Shown: piece after piece, positions 54,199 through 63,097 of the stretch
How positions within the stretch are numbered: the first letter of the stretch is position 1
Layout of the letters: every line of letters begins with the position of its first letter
DNA from: Kribbella amoyensis
Lineage (GTDB): Bacteria; Actinomycetota; Actinomycetes; Propionibacteriales; Kribbellaceae
Assembly: GCF_007828865.1 (NCBI RefSeq)
Contig: NZ_VIVK01000001.1
Location: 744,001 to 808,000, forward strand
Reading direction: 5' to 3'
Length of the DNA stretch: 64,000 nucleotides
Notes under the pieces: generated by a model
Database searches by the model: none
Seen by the model: the letters and a program-made list of their open reading frames with translations, nothing else
What the model was told of the DNA's origin: nothing
Program-made: the position numbers and the translations under genes

Positions 54199-54942
54199 TC
54201 ACACCGCCGACCCGAAGTTGCTGACCCATTGACGCAGATCGGCGGTCATCGAATCCCATACCCCTGTCAGCAGCAGTAGCCCGACGGCGATCATCAGCAC
54301 GCCGCCGATCCGGATCACCAGCAACTGGTGCTTGCGGACCCACGCGACGGCGCCGAGCATCCGGCGGAACGCGAGCGCGGCCACCACGAACGGGATGCCC
54401 AGTCCGAGGCTGAAGACCAGGGCCAGTGCGGCACCCCGGCCGGTACTGCCCTCGGTGGCGGCCAGGTTCATCACGGTACCGAGTGTCGGCCCGATGCACG
54501 GGGTCCAGCCGAAGCCGAACAGCACCCCGAGCAGTGGCGCGGCCGCGATCCCGACCGCGGGGACCCGGTGCACCCGCAGGTCGCGTTGCAGAAAGCCGAA
54601 GCCGCCGAGGAAGATCAGCCCGAGCAAGACGGTGATCCCGCCGAGTACGCGGGTGATCGCCACCTGGTGCTCGAGCAGGGCGTTGCCGATGGCCCCGAAC
54701 AGCACGCCGGTGAGGATGAACACCGCCGAGAACCCGGCCACGAACAGGCTCGTCCCGGCCAGCATCCGGCCCCGCCGCTCCGAGCCGAGCTCGGCCGCCG
54801 ACAACCCCGTGACGTACGAAAGATAGCCGGGCAGCAGCGGGACGACGCACGGCGAGAAGAACGAGATCGCGCCGGCGAGCACCGCGATCGGCAGGGCGAC
54901 CAGCATCGACCCCGTCATCGTCTCGGCGAACCACTGCCCCAT
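54199..54942 (-). CDS. ccdA: Thiol-disulfide transporter CcdA
   Basis: A 247-residue membrane protein with six or seven helices. It holds the two conserved cysteine motifs: SFFSPCVVPLLPGYLSYVTG near residue 31 and FGWTPCIGPTLG near 154. CcdA carries electrons from cytoplasmic thioredoxin to extracytoplasmic partners, keeping apocytochrome c thiols reduced. The TlpA/ResA-like lipoprotein encoded just upstream is the likely partner. It is 1 bp from resB. Confidence 0.95.
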   Translation of the reverse strand: MGQWFAETMTGSMLVALPIAVLAGAISFFSPCVVPLLPGYLSYVTGLSAAELGSERRGRMLAGTSLFVAGFSAVFILTGVLFGAIGNALLEHQVAITRVLGGITVLLGLIFLGGFGFLQRDLRVHRVPAVGIAAAPLLGVLFGFGWTPCIGPTLGTVMNLAATEGSTGRGAALALVFSLGLGIPFVVAALAFRRMLGAVAWVRKHQLLVIRIGGVLMIAVGLLLLTGVWDSMTADLRQWVSNFGSAV

Positions 54943-54955
54943 CAGAACTGCTCCA

Positions 54956-55522
54956 TCAGCCGGCGTCTTTCACCATGCCGACCAGCGTCTGGGTCGTCAC
55001 CTCACCGATCACCCGGGAGGCGACCCGGCCCTGCTTGTCGATCACCAGCGTGCTCGGGATCGAGGTCGGCGAGATCTGGCCGCGGAACCCGAGCAACTGC
55101 TTGCCGCTGGGGTCGAACAGGCTCGGGAAGGTGACCCCGAACTCCTGGACGAACTTCTTCGCCGGCGCCTTGTCGAGGTCCCGGGTGTTCAGCCCGATGA
55201 ACTCCACCTCCGGGCCGACCTGCTTGGCGGCCTCGATCAGCGCGGGCGCCTCCTTGCGGCACGGCGGGCACCAGGAGCCCCAGACGTTGAGCACCACGAC
55301 CTTGCCCTTGTGGTCGGCGAACTTCCACTCCTTGCCGTCCAGCGTCTCGCCACCGAAGGCGGGGGCCGGCTTGCGTTCGTTGGGCGCGAACACAGACATC
55401 TGGCCGTTGCCGCTGACGAAACCGGTCTGACCGCTGCGGTTCTCGTTCGTCTGCTGACCCGAGCTACAGGCCGCGGTCAGCAGCAGGACGGCACCGGCCA
55501 GCACGATCGCGGTACGGCGCAT
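54956..55522 (-). CDS. TlpA/ResA-like thiol-disulfide oxidoreductase lipoprotein
   Basis: A 188-residue lipoprotein. The signal is MRRTAIVLAGAVLLLTAAC with a lipobox TAAC, putting the lipid-anchored cysteine at 19. The thioredoxin fold has the active site WGSWCPPCRK near residue 85 and the cis-proline loop TSIPSTLVID near 155. ResA-type proteins reduce the heme-binding cysteines of apocytochrome c using electrons from CcdA. The ATG overlaps the TGA of the phosphatase gene (TGATG). Confidence 0.92.
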   Translation of the reverse strand: MRRTAIVLAGAVLLLTAACSSGQQTNENRSGQTGFVSGNGQMSVFAPNERKPAPAFGGETLDGKEWKFADHKGKVVVLNVWGSWCPPCRKEAPALIEAAKQVGPEVEFIGLNTRDLDKAPAKKFVQEFGVTFPSLFDPSGKQLLGFRGQISPTSIPSTLVIDKQGRVASRVIGEVTTQTLVGMVKDAG

Positions 55523-56172
55523 CAGGCACCTCCCGCGAACTTCTTCGGGTTCTTGACCGGCAGCAGGTCCTTGGCGGGCTCGGCGTACCCGACCGAGACG
55601 ATCGCGTCGCCGTGGAAGGTGAACGAGGTCAGGCTGGCCAGGCTGCACTGCCGCTTGCGCGGGTCGTGCAGCATCCGGCGGCCCTCGATCGCGGACCGGA
55701 CGATCCAGATCGGCAACTGGTGCGACACGATCAGCGCCTCGTGCCCGGCGGCCTTCTCCCGGGCGGTCTCGATCGCGTCCCGCATCCGGCGGACCAGCTG
55801 GCTGTACGGCTCGCCCCAGGACGGCTTCCACGGGTTGCGCAGCAGCCACCAGGCGCTCGGCTGCCGGAGCGCGCCGTCGCCGACGCCGAACTTCTTGCCC
55901 TCGAACTGATTCGCCGCCTCGATCACCCGCTCGTCGAGGTCCGGGGTCAGCCCGAACGTCTTGGCGATCGGCTCCATCGTCTCCTGGGCCCGCTCCAGCG
56001 GCGAGCTGACCAGGTGCACGATGTCGCGGCCGGCGACGTGCTCGGCGACCCGTTCGGCCATCCGGCGGCCCAGGTCGGACAGGTGGAAGTCGGGGATCCG
56101 GCCGTAGAGCACGCCGGTCGGGTTGTGCACCTCGCCGTGACGCATCAGGTGCACGACCGTCGTTTCGGTCAC
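55522..56172 (-). CDS. Histidine phosphatase (phosphoglycerate-mutase-like) family protein
   Basis: A 216-residue protein. VVHLMRHGEVHNP holds the RHGE motif with the phosphohistidine (His12). SSPLERAQETMEPIA and ALIVSHQLPIWI hold the second catalytic Arg and His. The fold removes or moves phosphate groups; a specific substrate cannot be told. Homologues (for example Rv0525) sit between hemL and the cytochrome c maturation genes, as here, which suggests a link to heme or cytochrome metabolism. The GTG at 56172 has an AAGGGA site. Confidence 0.88.
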   Translation of the reverse strand: MTETTVVHLMRHGEVHNPTGVLYGRIPDFHLSDLGRRMAERVAEHVAGRDIVHLVSSPLERAQETMEPIAKTFGLTPDLDERVIEAANQFEGKKFGVGDGALRQPSAWWLLRNPWKPSWGEPYSQLVRRMRDAIETAREKAAGHEALIVSHQLPIWIVRSAIEGRRMLHDPRKRQCSLASLTSFTFHGDAIVSVGYAEPAKDLLPVKNPKKFAGGA

Positions 56173-56186
56173 CGCTGCCGATCCCT

Positions 56187-57509
56187 TCAGTGTTGTCCGG
56201 CCGCCGCGGCGACCGCCGCCGAGCCGAGTGCCTTCTCGAGCCGTTCCAGTGCCGCGTCGTCGATCGCGGCACTGACGAACCAGGCCTCGAACGCGCTCGG
56301 CGGCAGGTAGACGCCGGACTTCAGCATGGCATGGAAGAACGCGGCGAACCGGGGCAGCACCTGGGCGCTCGCCCCGGCGAAGTCCCGGATCGGGCGCGGT
56401 CCCTCCGTGGAGTCCACGAAGAAGACGCTGAAGAGGTTCCCGGCGGCCTGGATGACGTACGGCACACCTTCCTTGTCCAGCGCGGTCCCGACCAGCCGCT
56501 GGATGGTGGCCGAGGTCTCGTCGAGCTTGGCGTACACCTCGTCGGTGGCCAGCCGCAGCGTGGTCAGGCCGGCCGTGGTGGCGACCGGGTTCCCGGACAG
56601 GGTGCCGGCCTGGTAGACCGAGCCCTCCGGGGCCAGGTGCGCCATGATCTCGGCCCGGCCGCCGAACGCCGCCGCCGGGAACCCGCCGCCCATCACCTTG
56701 CCGAACGTCATCAGGTCGGGCGCGACCCCGTCCACGCCGTACCAGCCGGACCGGGTGATCCGGAAGCCGGTCATCACCTCGTCGGAGATGAACAGCGCGC
56801 CGTTGGCCCGGCAGATCCCGGCCAGGAACGCGTTGAAGCCGTCCTGCGGCGGAACGACGCCCATGTTCCCGGGCGAGGCCTCGGTGATCACGGCCGCGAT
56901 CTGGTGGCCGTACCGGGCGAACGCGTCGGTGACGGCGGCCTGGTCGTTGTACGGCAGCACGATCGTGTCGGCGGTGGTCGCCTCGGTGACTCCCGGCGTG
57001 CCCGGGATCCCGAGGGTGACGACACCGGAGCCGGCCTGGGCCAGCAGCGCGTCCACGTGACCGTGGTAGCAGCCGGCGAACTTCACGATCTTGGCCCGGC
57101 CGGTGAAGCCGCGGGCCAGCCGGAGCGCGGACATCGTCGCCTCGGTCCCGGACGACACCAGCCGCACCTTCTCGACCGGGGTCCGGGCCACGATCTCCTC
57201 GGCCAGCAACACCTCGGCCTCGGTCGGCGTCCCGTACGACGTGCCGCGGGCGACCGCGGCCTGGACGGCGGCCGTCACCTCGGGATGGGCGTGGCCGAGC
57301 AACATCGGTCCCCACGAACAGACGAGGTCGAGATAGGTGTTGCCGTCGACATCGGTGATGTGACATCCGTCACCGGAGGCCATGAAGCGCGGTACCCCGC
57401 CGACGGCGCGGAACGCGCGGACCGGCGAATTCACCCCGCCAGGCGTGACTGCGGTGGCCTGATCGAACAGAGCGGCGGAACGAGCGGTGTGGTCGGACAC
57501 GGCCGCCAT
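56187..57509 (-). CDS. hemL: Glutamate-1-semialdehyde 2,1-aminomutase
   Basis: A 440-residue fold-type I PLP enzyme that makes 5-aminolevulinate, the entry to heme synthesis by the C5 route. Family marks: [17 protein letters not shown] near residue 22, [20 protein letters not shown] near 119, [11 protein letters not shown] near 240, and [19 protein letters not shown], with Lys271 as the PLP lysine. Length is typical. It is the first gene of a minus-strand operon through the Ccs genes. Confidence 0.96.
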   Translation of the reverse strand: MAAVSDHTARSAALFDQATAVTPGGVNSPVRAFRAVGGVPRFMASGDGCHITDVDGNTYLDLVCSWGPMLLGHAHPEVTAAVQAAVARGTSYGTPTEAEVLLAEEIVARTPVEKVRLVSSGTEATMSALRLARGFTGRAKIVKFAGCYHGHVDALLAQAGSGVVTLGIPGTPGVTEATTADTIVLPYNDQAAVTDAFARYGHQIAAVITEASPGNMGVVPPQDGFNAFLAGICRANGALFISDEVMTGFRITRSGWYGVDGVAPDLMTFGKVMGGGFPAAAFGGRAEIMAHLAPEGSVYQAGTLSGNPVATTAGLTTLRLATDEVYAKLDETSATIQRLVGTALDKEGVPYVIQAAGNLFSVFFVDSTEGPRPIRDFAGASAQVLPRFAAFFHAMLKSGVYLPPSAFEAWFVSAAIDDAALERLEKALGSAAVAAAAGQH

Positions 57510-57738
57510 TCTCCCCGACCGCCCCCGTGAACCGGTGGGCGGGCAGCCCCCTGGGGGTTCCGTTCCGGGATGTTACGCGCCAGTATGGGTACTCGGTGAC
57601 CGCTCGTACAGCAGTCGCGCCCGCCCGTAACCCACGTACGGGCCAGGCGTTGTACCAGGTACGACGGGAGCCGGGACCGACGAGGACGTGTCCGCGACGT
57701 GGGGCGGGACAGGTCGATGAGTCACGGAGGGATCATCG

Positions 57739-59106
57739 ATGGCGAAGGGCAGACGCCGAGCGGCGGGGAGCGGGTGGCGTCAGGTGGCGCCGCTGGTTCC
57801 GCTGGCGTTGTTCGCGAGCGCGTTCACCGTGAGCGCGACGGACGACCCGGCGGTCGCGACGGCCGCGCTGGAGCAGACGGGTGGGAACACCCCCGTCGTG
57901 GTCCCCAAGCAGCAGATCAAGGACCCGGCCAACATTCCCGTCCCCGGTGTCGTCGGCAACGGCGTGGACCGCGGCGAGGAGCCGACCCAGGTGGTGTCCG
58001 GGCTCTCCCGCGACGGCATCCCGACCGCGGCGCTGAAGGCGTACTCGCGGGCCCAGCAGGTGATGGCCAAGGTGGATCCGGCCTGTCAGCTGCCGTGGAC
58101 CCTGGTCGCGGCGATCGGCCGCGTCGAGTCGAACCACGGTCGCTTCGGCGGCAACGCGCTGACCACCGACGGCGTCGCGCGACCGGGGATCTTCGGGCCC
58201 CGGCTGGACGGGTCGAGCACGGCTCGGATCACCGACTCGGACGCCGGCCGGCTGGACGGTGACGGCGCGTTCGACCGTGCGGTCGGCCCGATGCAGTTCA
58301 TCCCGGCCACCTGGCAGGCGATGGGCGTCGACGGCGACGGTGACGGCGTCCGGAACCCGCAGGACATCGACGACGCGGCGATGTCGGCCGCCGTCTACCT
58401 GTGCTCCGGCAAGACCGACCTCTCCCAGGCCGGCGACCTCACCCAGGCCGTGCTGCGGTACAACCACTCCCAGCAGTACGTCGACCTGGTGCTGAGCATC
58501 GCCAAGGCGTACGCGGGTGGCAGCTGGATCGCGGTCGGCAACGAGACCGAGAGCGACGACCAGGGCATCGACCGGGCCGACGGCAAGATCGACGACCCGA
58601 CCATCGACGCCCCCGCCGATCAGAACCTGCCGCAGGCCGTCGACCTGCCGGTCCGCCCGCCGGGCCAGACCCGGCCGACGCAGACGCCGGGTGAGAGCAG
58701 GCCGACCACGACGCCGACGCGGAAGCCGGGCGACAGCAAGCCGACGACCAAGCCGTCCACACCGGGCAAGCCGGGGACGACGAAGCCGCCGACGAGCAAG
58801 CCCCCGACCAGCAAGCCGTCGACGCCGCCGAGCACCCCGACCACCGTGGTGGCGAGATTGCAGACCGCGGCCGGCGTGGTCGTCGGGACGGTCGGCAGCA
58901 CGCTCGCCGAGCTCACCAAGGCCGCGCAGTACTGCCAGGGCGAGCTGACCAAGGTCACCATCACGCACCCGACGCAGGAGCAGCTGCAGAAGTGCGTGAC
59001 CGCCTTCCAGACCGGCGGGACCGCCGCGGTCGACCAGGTGATCCGCGGCCTGCTGTCCGCGCTCGGCCTGCTCGGCGTTCTCGGTGGAGGCATCCTCGGG
59101 AGCTGA
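57739..59106 (+). CDS. Secreted lytic transglycosylase
   Basis: A 455-residue exported protein. An N-terminal basic, then hydrophobic stretch (APLVPLALFASAFTVSA, residues 17-33) acts as signal. The SLT-type catalytic domain covers about 100-275: VAAIGRVESNHGRFGG gives the catalytic Glu130, and GPMQFIPATWQAMGVDGDGDG follows. A Pro/Thr/Lys/Ser-rich linker follows (about 297-375, repeats of KPTT and PPTSKP), then a C-terminal hydrophobic domain of about 80 residues. It cuts peptidoglycan glycan strands during growth. The upstream 229 bp (57510-57738) hold small palindromes but no riboswitch I can identify. Confidence 0.88.
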   Translation: MAKGRRRAAGSGWRQVAPLVPLALFASAFTVSATDDPAVATAALEQTGGNTPVVVPKQQIKDPANIPVPGVVGNGVDRGEEPTQVVSGLSRDGIPTAALKAYSRAQQVMAKVDPACQLPWTLVAAIGRVESNHGRFGGNALTTDGVARPGIFGPRLDGSSTARITDSDAGRLDGDGAFDRAVGPMQFIPATWQAMGVDGDGDGVRNPQDIDDAAMSAAVYLCSGKTDLSQAGDLTQAVLRYNHSQQYVDLVLSIAKAYAGGSWIAVGNETESDDQGIDRADGKIDDPTIDAPADQNLPQAVDLPVRPPGQTRPTQTPGESRPTTTPTRKPGDSKPTTKPSTPGKPGTTKPPTSKPPTSKPSTPPSTPTTVVARLQTAAGVVVGTVGSTLAELTKAAQYCQGELTKVTITHPTQEQLQKCVTAFQTGGTAAVDQVIRGLLSALGLLGVLGGGILGS

Positions 59107-59114
59107 TTCCCCCT

Positions 59115-59212
59115 AGACAGGCGCGCCTGCCCCCACCCCTCCCCCCCTTGGCGCGCCCCTGGCGACGCCACGGAGCACCTCCCCCCAGCTCCGTGGCGTC
59201 GCCCTTTTCTTC
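59115..59212 (+). ncRNA. 6C RNA (two hairpins with C-rich loops)
   Basis: Hairpin 1 pairs GGCGCGCC (59120-59127) with GGCGCGCC (59150-59157) around a loop with runs of 5, 4 and 7 C. Hairpin 2 pairs GGCGACGCCACGGAGC (59161-59176) with GCTCCGTGGCGTCGCC (59188-59203), a perfect 16-bp stem around a loop with six C. CTTTTCTTCT follows. Two consecutive stem-loops with six or more C in each loop is the definition of the actinobacterial 6C RNA. In other actinobacteria it is an abundant small RNA; its targets are unclear. The second hairpin is also the intrinsic terminator. A promoter would lie in the 3' end of the transglycosylase gene. Confidence 0.75.
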
Positions 59213-59234
59213 TAGGTCAAGCGCTTACTTGCCC

Positions 59235-62200
59235 TCAGCGCACCGGCCACGGGTTCTCGATCGTCTGCACGATCTTGTTGCCGATGGCATCGGTCGAGGC
59301 GACCCGGAGGTGGACGGCGGTCGCTCCGGCCGGGGCCGTCGGCACCGTCGCGGTGACCGGACCGAACAGGCCCCACGTCGGCAGCCGGTGCCACGTCTTG
59401 CCGTCGTAGCTCAGCTCCGCGGTGGTCCGGAAGAGACCGACACCGCGAGCCCCCGGCTGGTACCCGGGTCGCAGCTCCAGCCGGTTGCCGGTGAGCCGGT
59501 AGTCCACCTGGACGAGCGGGAGGACGTCCCGCGACTTCGCCGTCCCCGAGCGGAACCGCCACTCGGTGTGCGACGCGGTCGAGGTCTTCGCCCAGGTGTC
59601 CGGTGCGCGCCGGACGTCCAGGCTGAGGTCGTACCACGCCGTCCCGGCCGGGACCGGGAACTGGGCGACGGACCAGTCCTTGCGGCCCAACTCCTTGCCG
59701 TTGCTCGACAGCTTGAGGTCGGTGACGTCGCCCCGGCTGTCACTCCAGCCGTACACCGACCGGTCACCGCTCACGTGCTGCGGGATCGCCACCCGGATCG
59801 CGTTCTCGAACCGGGCCACCGGCAGTCCCTCGGTCTCACCGCCGGTGAGGTCGGGGATCGCCGGCCGCGTGATCGGCGCCCACCAGTCCCGGGTGACCCG
59901 CTCGTTCGGGCGGTAGCCACGGCCCACGGAGTACTCGAAGCCGGACTCGTTCCACTCCCCGGCGGCCGTCTTCTCATTCCAGGTCACCCCGGACACGTCG
60001 CTGGCCAGGTAGTCGGTCCGCGCCACCGGACCGGTCACGTCCCGGGTGGAGGTGAGCCCGGTCGAGAGCCCGGGCAGGTACGCGGACCGCTGGTCGACGT
60101 GCAGGAACCACGCGTCGTTGCCGTGGTAGTTGGTGGTCACCGCGGCCGGCCGCATCCGGGCGAAGTCGTACGTGAGCCCGCCCTTGACCTGCTGCGGACC
60201 AGCGGCCAGCTCGTACCGGTAGGTGCTGTCCTGCAACCCGGTCAGTTGCAGCGTCACCGGTCGTTGCTCGAGCAGGCCGAGCAGCTTGGCGCCTTCGGTC
60301 TGGCGGAGCAGGTACACCGGGATCCCGGTCTCGGCCGCGTCGCTCCAGAAGCCCGGCTGGTCGTTGTGCAGCAGGACCACCTTCGCGCCGGCGTTCTTGG
60401 CGGCTTCCACCTGGCCGAAGGTCTGGTCGTAGTCCCGCCAGCGGATCAGCGCGATCTTGCCGGCGACACCCTTCAGCTCCTCCGCGGTCCCGTCCCCGGC
60501 GTCGACCAGCTCGAGCTTCTCGTTGCCCACGTACGTCTTGCGGAACGTGCCGCCACGCGGAGTCGGCAGCCGGAATCCGCCCGGTCCGGTCACGTCGACG
60601 GTGATCATCGGCTGAGCCAGGTCCCACCGCTGCACCAGCTGGAACGTGCCGTCCTTCACCTTGCCGAAGTCCTGCACGAACACGCCGTTCGCGACGTCGC
60701 CGCTGAAGCCGAACCCGGACACCGCCTGCCGATCACCGGCCTTGCGATGCCACGCGATCCCGATACTCGCGGCGTCCGCGCGTTGCGGGGTCCGGACGGT
60801 CACCGGGTGCGCCTTCCGGGCGTCGAAGGTGATCGTCCGGTCCGCCTCGATCCGGGTCTCCGGGTCGCCGAGCAGGCTCACCTTGTTCGTCCAGCCGGCC
60901 TCGTCGCCGCCCATCACGTACGCCATCACGCTGTACCGCCCGGTGGGCACGTCGAGGACCCGGCTGCCGTTCGGGTCGAAGGTCACCGCGGTGACGTCAC
61001 CGGTGTCGAGGTTCCACAGCTGCACCCCGCTGTTGGTGAGCGGGGTCGCCGCCGCGGGCCGGCCGTCCCGGCCGATCGCCTTGACGGTGACCTGGTTCAG
61101 CCGTCCGCCGGCCGCGAAACCGAGTCCGGTCCGGTACTCCGTGCCGCCGGCGCGGGCGACCAGCTCCCCGGCGTACCTGGCCGGCTTGGTCTTCGCGACG
61201 TCGAGGTGGACGATCGCGGTCGCGGTCCCGCCCGGCGGGACGGTCAGCTTCTTCGGGGTGACCGTGACGGCCGCGTCCACGGCGCCCGGCGAGGTGGCGC
61301 GGACGGACAGGTCGAGGGTCTGTGCGGTCCGCGAGTTGTTGCGATAGGCAACCTTACGGCTGACCGGGGCGGGCGCTTCCGAGCCGGTCCAGGACAGGTC
61401 GCCGAAGAACAGGTTCGCGGTGTCGGGCAGGATCTTCGGGTCGAGCGCGCGCGGGATGTCGATCCGGCCGAGTCCTTGCTGCGAAGTGGTCGCCGTCTTG
61501 CTCGGGATCGCGGTTGCGGCGAGCGCGGCCTTCAGCTGTGACCCGGACCAGTCCGGGTGCCGCTGGGCGAGGATCGCGGCCGCCCCGGCGACGTGCGGCG
61601 TCGCCATCGACGTGCCGCTCATCGAGGTGTAGTACTCGCCGAGCTTGAACCCCTCCTCGGTCCCGGCTGCCCGGGCTGCCGCGATGTCGACGCCGGGCGC
61701 GGTCACCTCGGGCTTCAGCGCACCGTCACCTTGGCGGGGGCCGCGGCTGGAGAACGCGGCCAGCTTGTCGTCGCGATCCACGGCGCCGACGGTCAGCGCC
61801 TCGGTGGCCGCGCCGGGCGTCCCGATGCCTTCCTCGACCCCGAAGTTGCCGGCGGCGATGACGAACAGGGCACCGCTGGACTGCGACAGCCGGTTGACGG
61901 CCTCGCTCATCGGGTCGGTGCCGTCGGTCGGAAACCCGCCGAGGCTCAGGTTGACCACCTTGGCGCCCTGCTCGACGGCCCACTCCATCCCGGCGATCGC
62001 CTCGGAGTCCATACCGATTCCGTTGTCGTCGAGGACCTTGCCGACCAGCAGGTCCGCGCCCGGGGCGACGCCCTTGCGCTGACCACCGGACGCCGTGCCG
62101 AGACCGGCCACGATCGACGCGGTGTGGGTGCCGTGACCGTGCCGGTCCTGGACCTCCTGCTCCGGGACGAAGCTCTTCGCCGCGCTCACCCGCTGCTTCA

Positions 62201-62915
62201 GGTCCGGGTGGTTCGCGTCGTACCCGGTGTCGAGCACAGCCACCTTGACGCCGCGGCCGTCGTACCCGGACTTCCACGCCGTCGGGGCGCCGATCTGCCG
62301 GGTGGAGCGGTCCAAGGTGGCGCGGGTCCGGCCGTCCAGCCAGATCTTGTCGGCGCCCGTACTGCGCAACGTCGGCGCGGAGCGGATGCCCTCCCAGAAC
62401 TGCTTCGCCTGGGACTTCTCGACCGCGATCGCGGTGGTCCCGACCTTGCTCAGCGTGCTCCGGGTGGTCGCGTTCGCCGGGGTCCGCGGCGCGGCCTGGC
62501 CGGTCAGCAGCAACGGCAGCTTCGCGGTCCGGGCATCGTCGTAGCCCTGGGCAACCAAATCGGTGAGGTTGAACAGCCGCCGGTCGAGCCGGCCCTCGGT
62601 GAACAGCTGGTACGCCGCGGTCGGGACGACGGTCAGTTCGCCGTCAAAGTCCCCGAAGTAGTAACTGCCGCCGCCGACCAGCCGGGCAGACCGTTGGCCG
62701 TTCGCGGTACTGGTGAGTTCGGCGACGTCGCCGGTGATCAGCGTGATCCGGTGCGTCGAACCGCCCGGGGTATCCGCTGCCCCGCCCGGCCCGGTGGTGC
62801 CGGACGGGGAGCCGGCACCACCGGACGGGGGGACCGCCAGCGCTTGCGTGGCGGTCAGAACCGCGGCGGCGATCACCGCGGAGAACATGCTGGTCGCGCG
62901 TCGTGACAAAGGCAT
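59235..62915 (-). CDS. Secreted S8-family (subtilisin-like) serine peptidase
   Basis: A 1226-residue exported protease. The signal peptide is about residues 1-27 (MFSAVIAAAVLTATQALA). A propeptide runs to ~200. The catalytic domain is intact: Asp229 in AVLDTGYDANHPD, His261 in HGHGTHTAS, Asn357 in IAAGNFGV and Ser436 in SGTSMATPHVAG. A PA-type domain near 795-890 (AGDGTAEELKGVAGKIALIR) and beta-rich C-terminal domains (to WPVR at the end) follow. The type matches large streptomycete S8 proteases, secreted for protein breakdown. Its C-terminal part is clearly related to the partial gene downstream in coordinate at 63098. Confidence 0.93.
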   Translation of the reverse strand: MPLSRRATSMFSAVIAAAVLTATQALAVPPSGGAGSPSGTTGPGGAADTPGGSTHRITLITGDVAELTSTANGQRSARLVGGGSYYFGDFDGELTVVPTAAYQLFTEGRLDRRLFNLTDLVAQGYDDARTAKLPLLLTGQAAPRTPANATTRSTLSKVGTTAIAVEKSQAKQFWEGIRSAPTLRSTGADKIWLDGRTRATLDRSTRQIGAPTAWKSGYDGRGVKVAVLDTGYDANHPDLKQRVSAAKSFVPEQEVQDRHGHGTHTASIVAGLGTASGGQRKGVAPGADLLVGKVLDDNGIGMDSEAIAGMEWAVEQGAKVVNLSLGGFPTDGTDPMSEAVNRLSQSSGALFVIAAGNFGVEEGIGTPGAATEALTVGAVDRDDKLAAFSSRGPRQGDGALKPEVTAPGVDIAAARAAGTEEGFKLGEYYTSMSGTSMATPHVAGAAAILAQRHPDWSGSQLKAALAATAIPSKTATTSQQGLGRIDIPRALDPKILPDTANLFFGDLSWTGSEAPAPVSRKVAYRNNSRTAQTLDLSVRATSPGAVDAAVTVTPKKLTVPPGGTATAIVHLDVAKTKPARYAGELVARAGGTEYRTGLGFAAGGRLNQVTVKAIGRDGRPAAATPLTNSGVQLWNLDTGDVTAVTFDPNGSRVLDVPTGRYSVMAYVMGGDEAGWTNKVSLLGDPETRIEADRTITFDARKAHPVTVRTPQRADAASIGIAWHRKAGDRQAVSGFGFSGDVANGVFVQDFGKVKDGTFQLVQRWDLAQPMITVDVTGPGGFRLPTPRGGTFRKTYVGNEKLELVDAGDGTAEELKGVAGKIALIRWRDYDQTFGQVEAAKNAGAKVVLLHNDQPGFWSDAAETGIPVYLLRQTEGAKLLGLLEQRPVTLQLTGLQDSTYRYELAAGPQQVKGGLTYDFARMRPAAVTTNYHGNDAWFLHVDQRSAYLPGLSTGLTSTRDVTGPVARTDYLASDVSGVTWNEKTAAGEWNESGFEYSVGRGYRPNERVTRDWWAPITRPAIPDLTGGETEGLPVARFENAIRVAIPQHVSGDRSVYGWSDSRGDVTDLKLSSNGKELGRKDWSVAQFPVPAGTAWYDLSLDVRRAPDTWAKTSTASHTEWRFRSGTAKSRDVLPLVQVDYRLTGNRLELRPGYQPGARGVGLFRTTAELSYDGKTWHRLPTWGLFGPVTATVPTAPAGATAVHLRVASTDAIGNKIVQTIENPWPVR

Positions 62916-63097
62916 CGGCGGCCTACCTCCCTGGCCCCGACGGGCGCGAAGCCAACGCCGTGAGCCTGGCAGTTGCCTTCAGCCACAGTCCATCGATGAC
63001 CCTGACCGACATCCGCCATGACCACTTCTGGTCAGCCGGGCCGCCGTGGGGTGGCGGCCCGGGTCCGATCGGTTGGGTACCGGCCGGCGATCTTGAC

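Noticed and set aside
57510..57738. A c-di-AMP (ydaO-type) riboswitch before the transglycosylase gene
   Set aside because: Such riboswitches control cell-wall hydrolase genes in actinobacteria, but I could not find the conserved core or the paired P1 arms; only short palindromes (CCCGTA/TACGGG and GTACCAGGTAC) are present.
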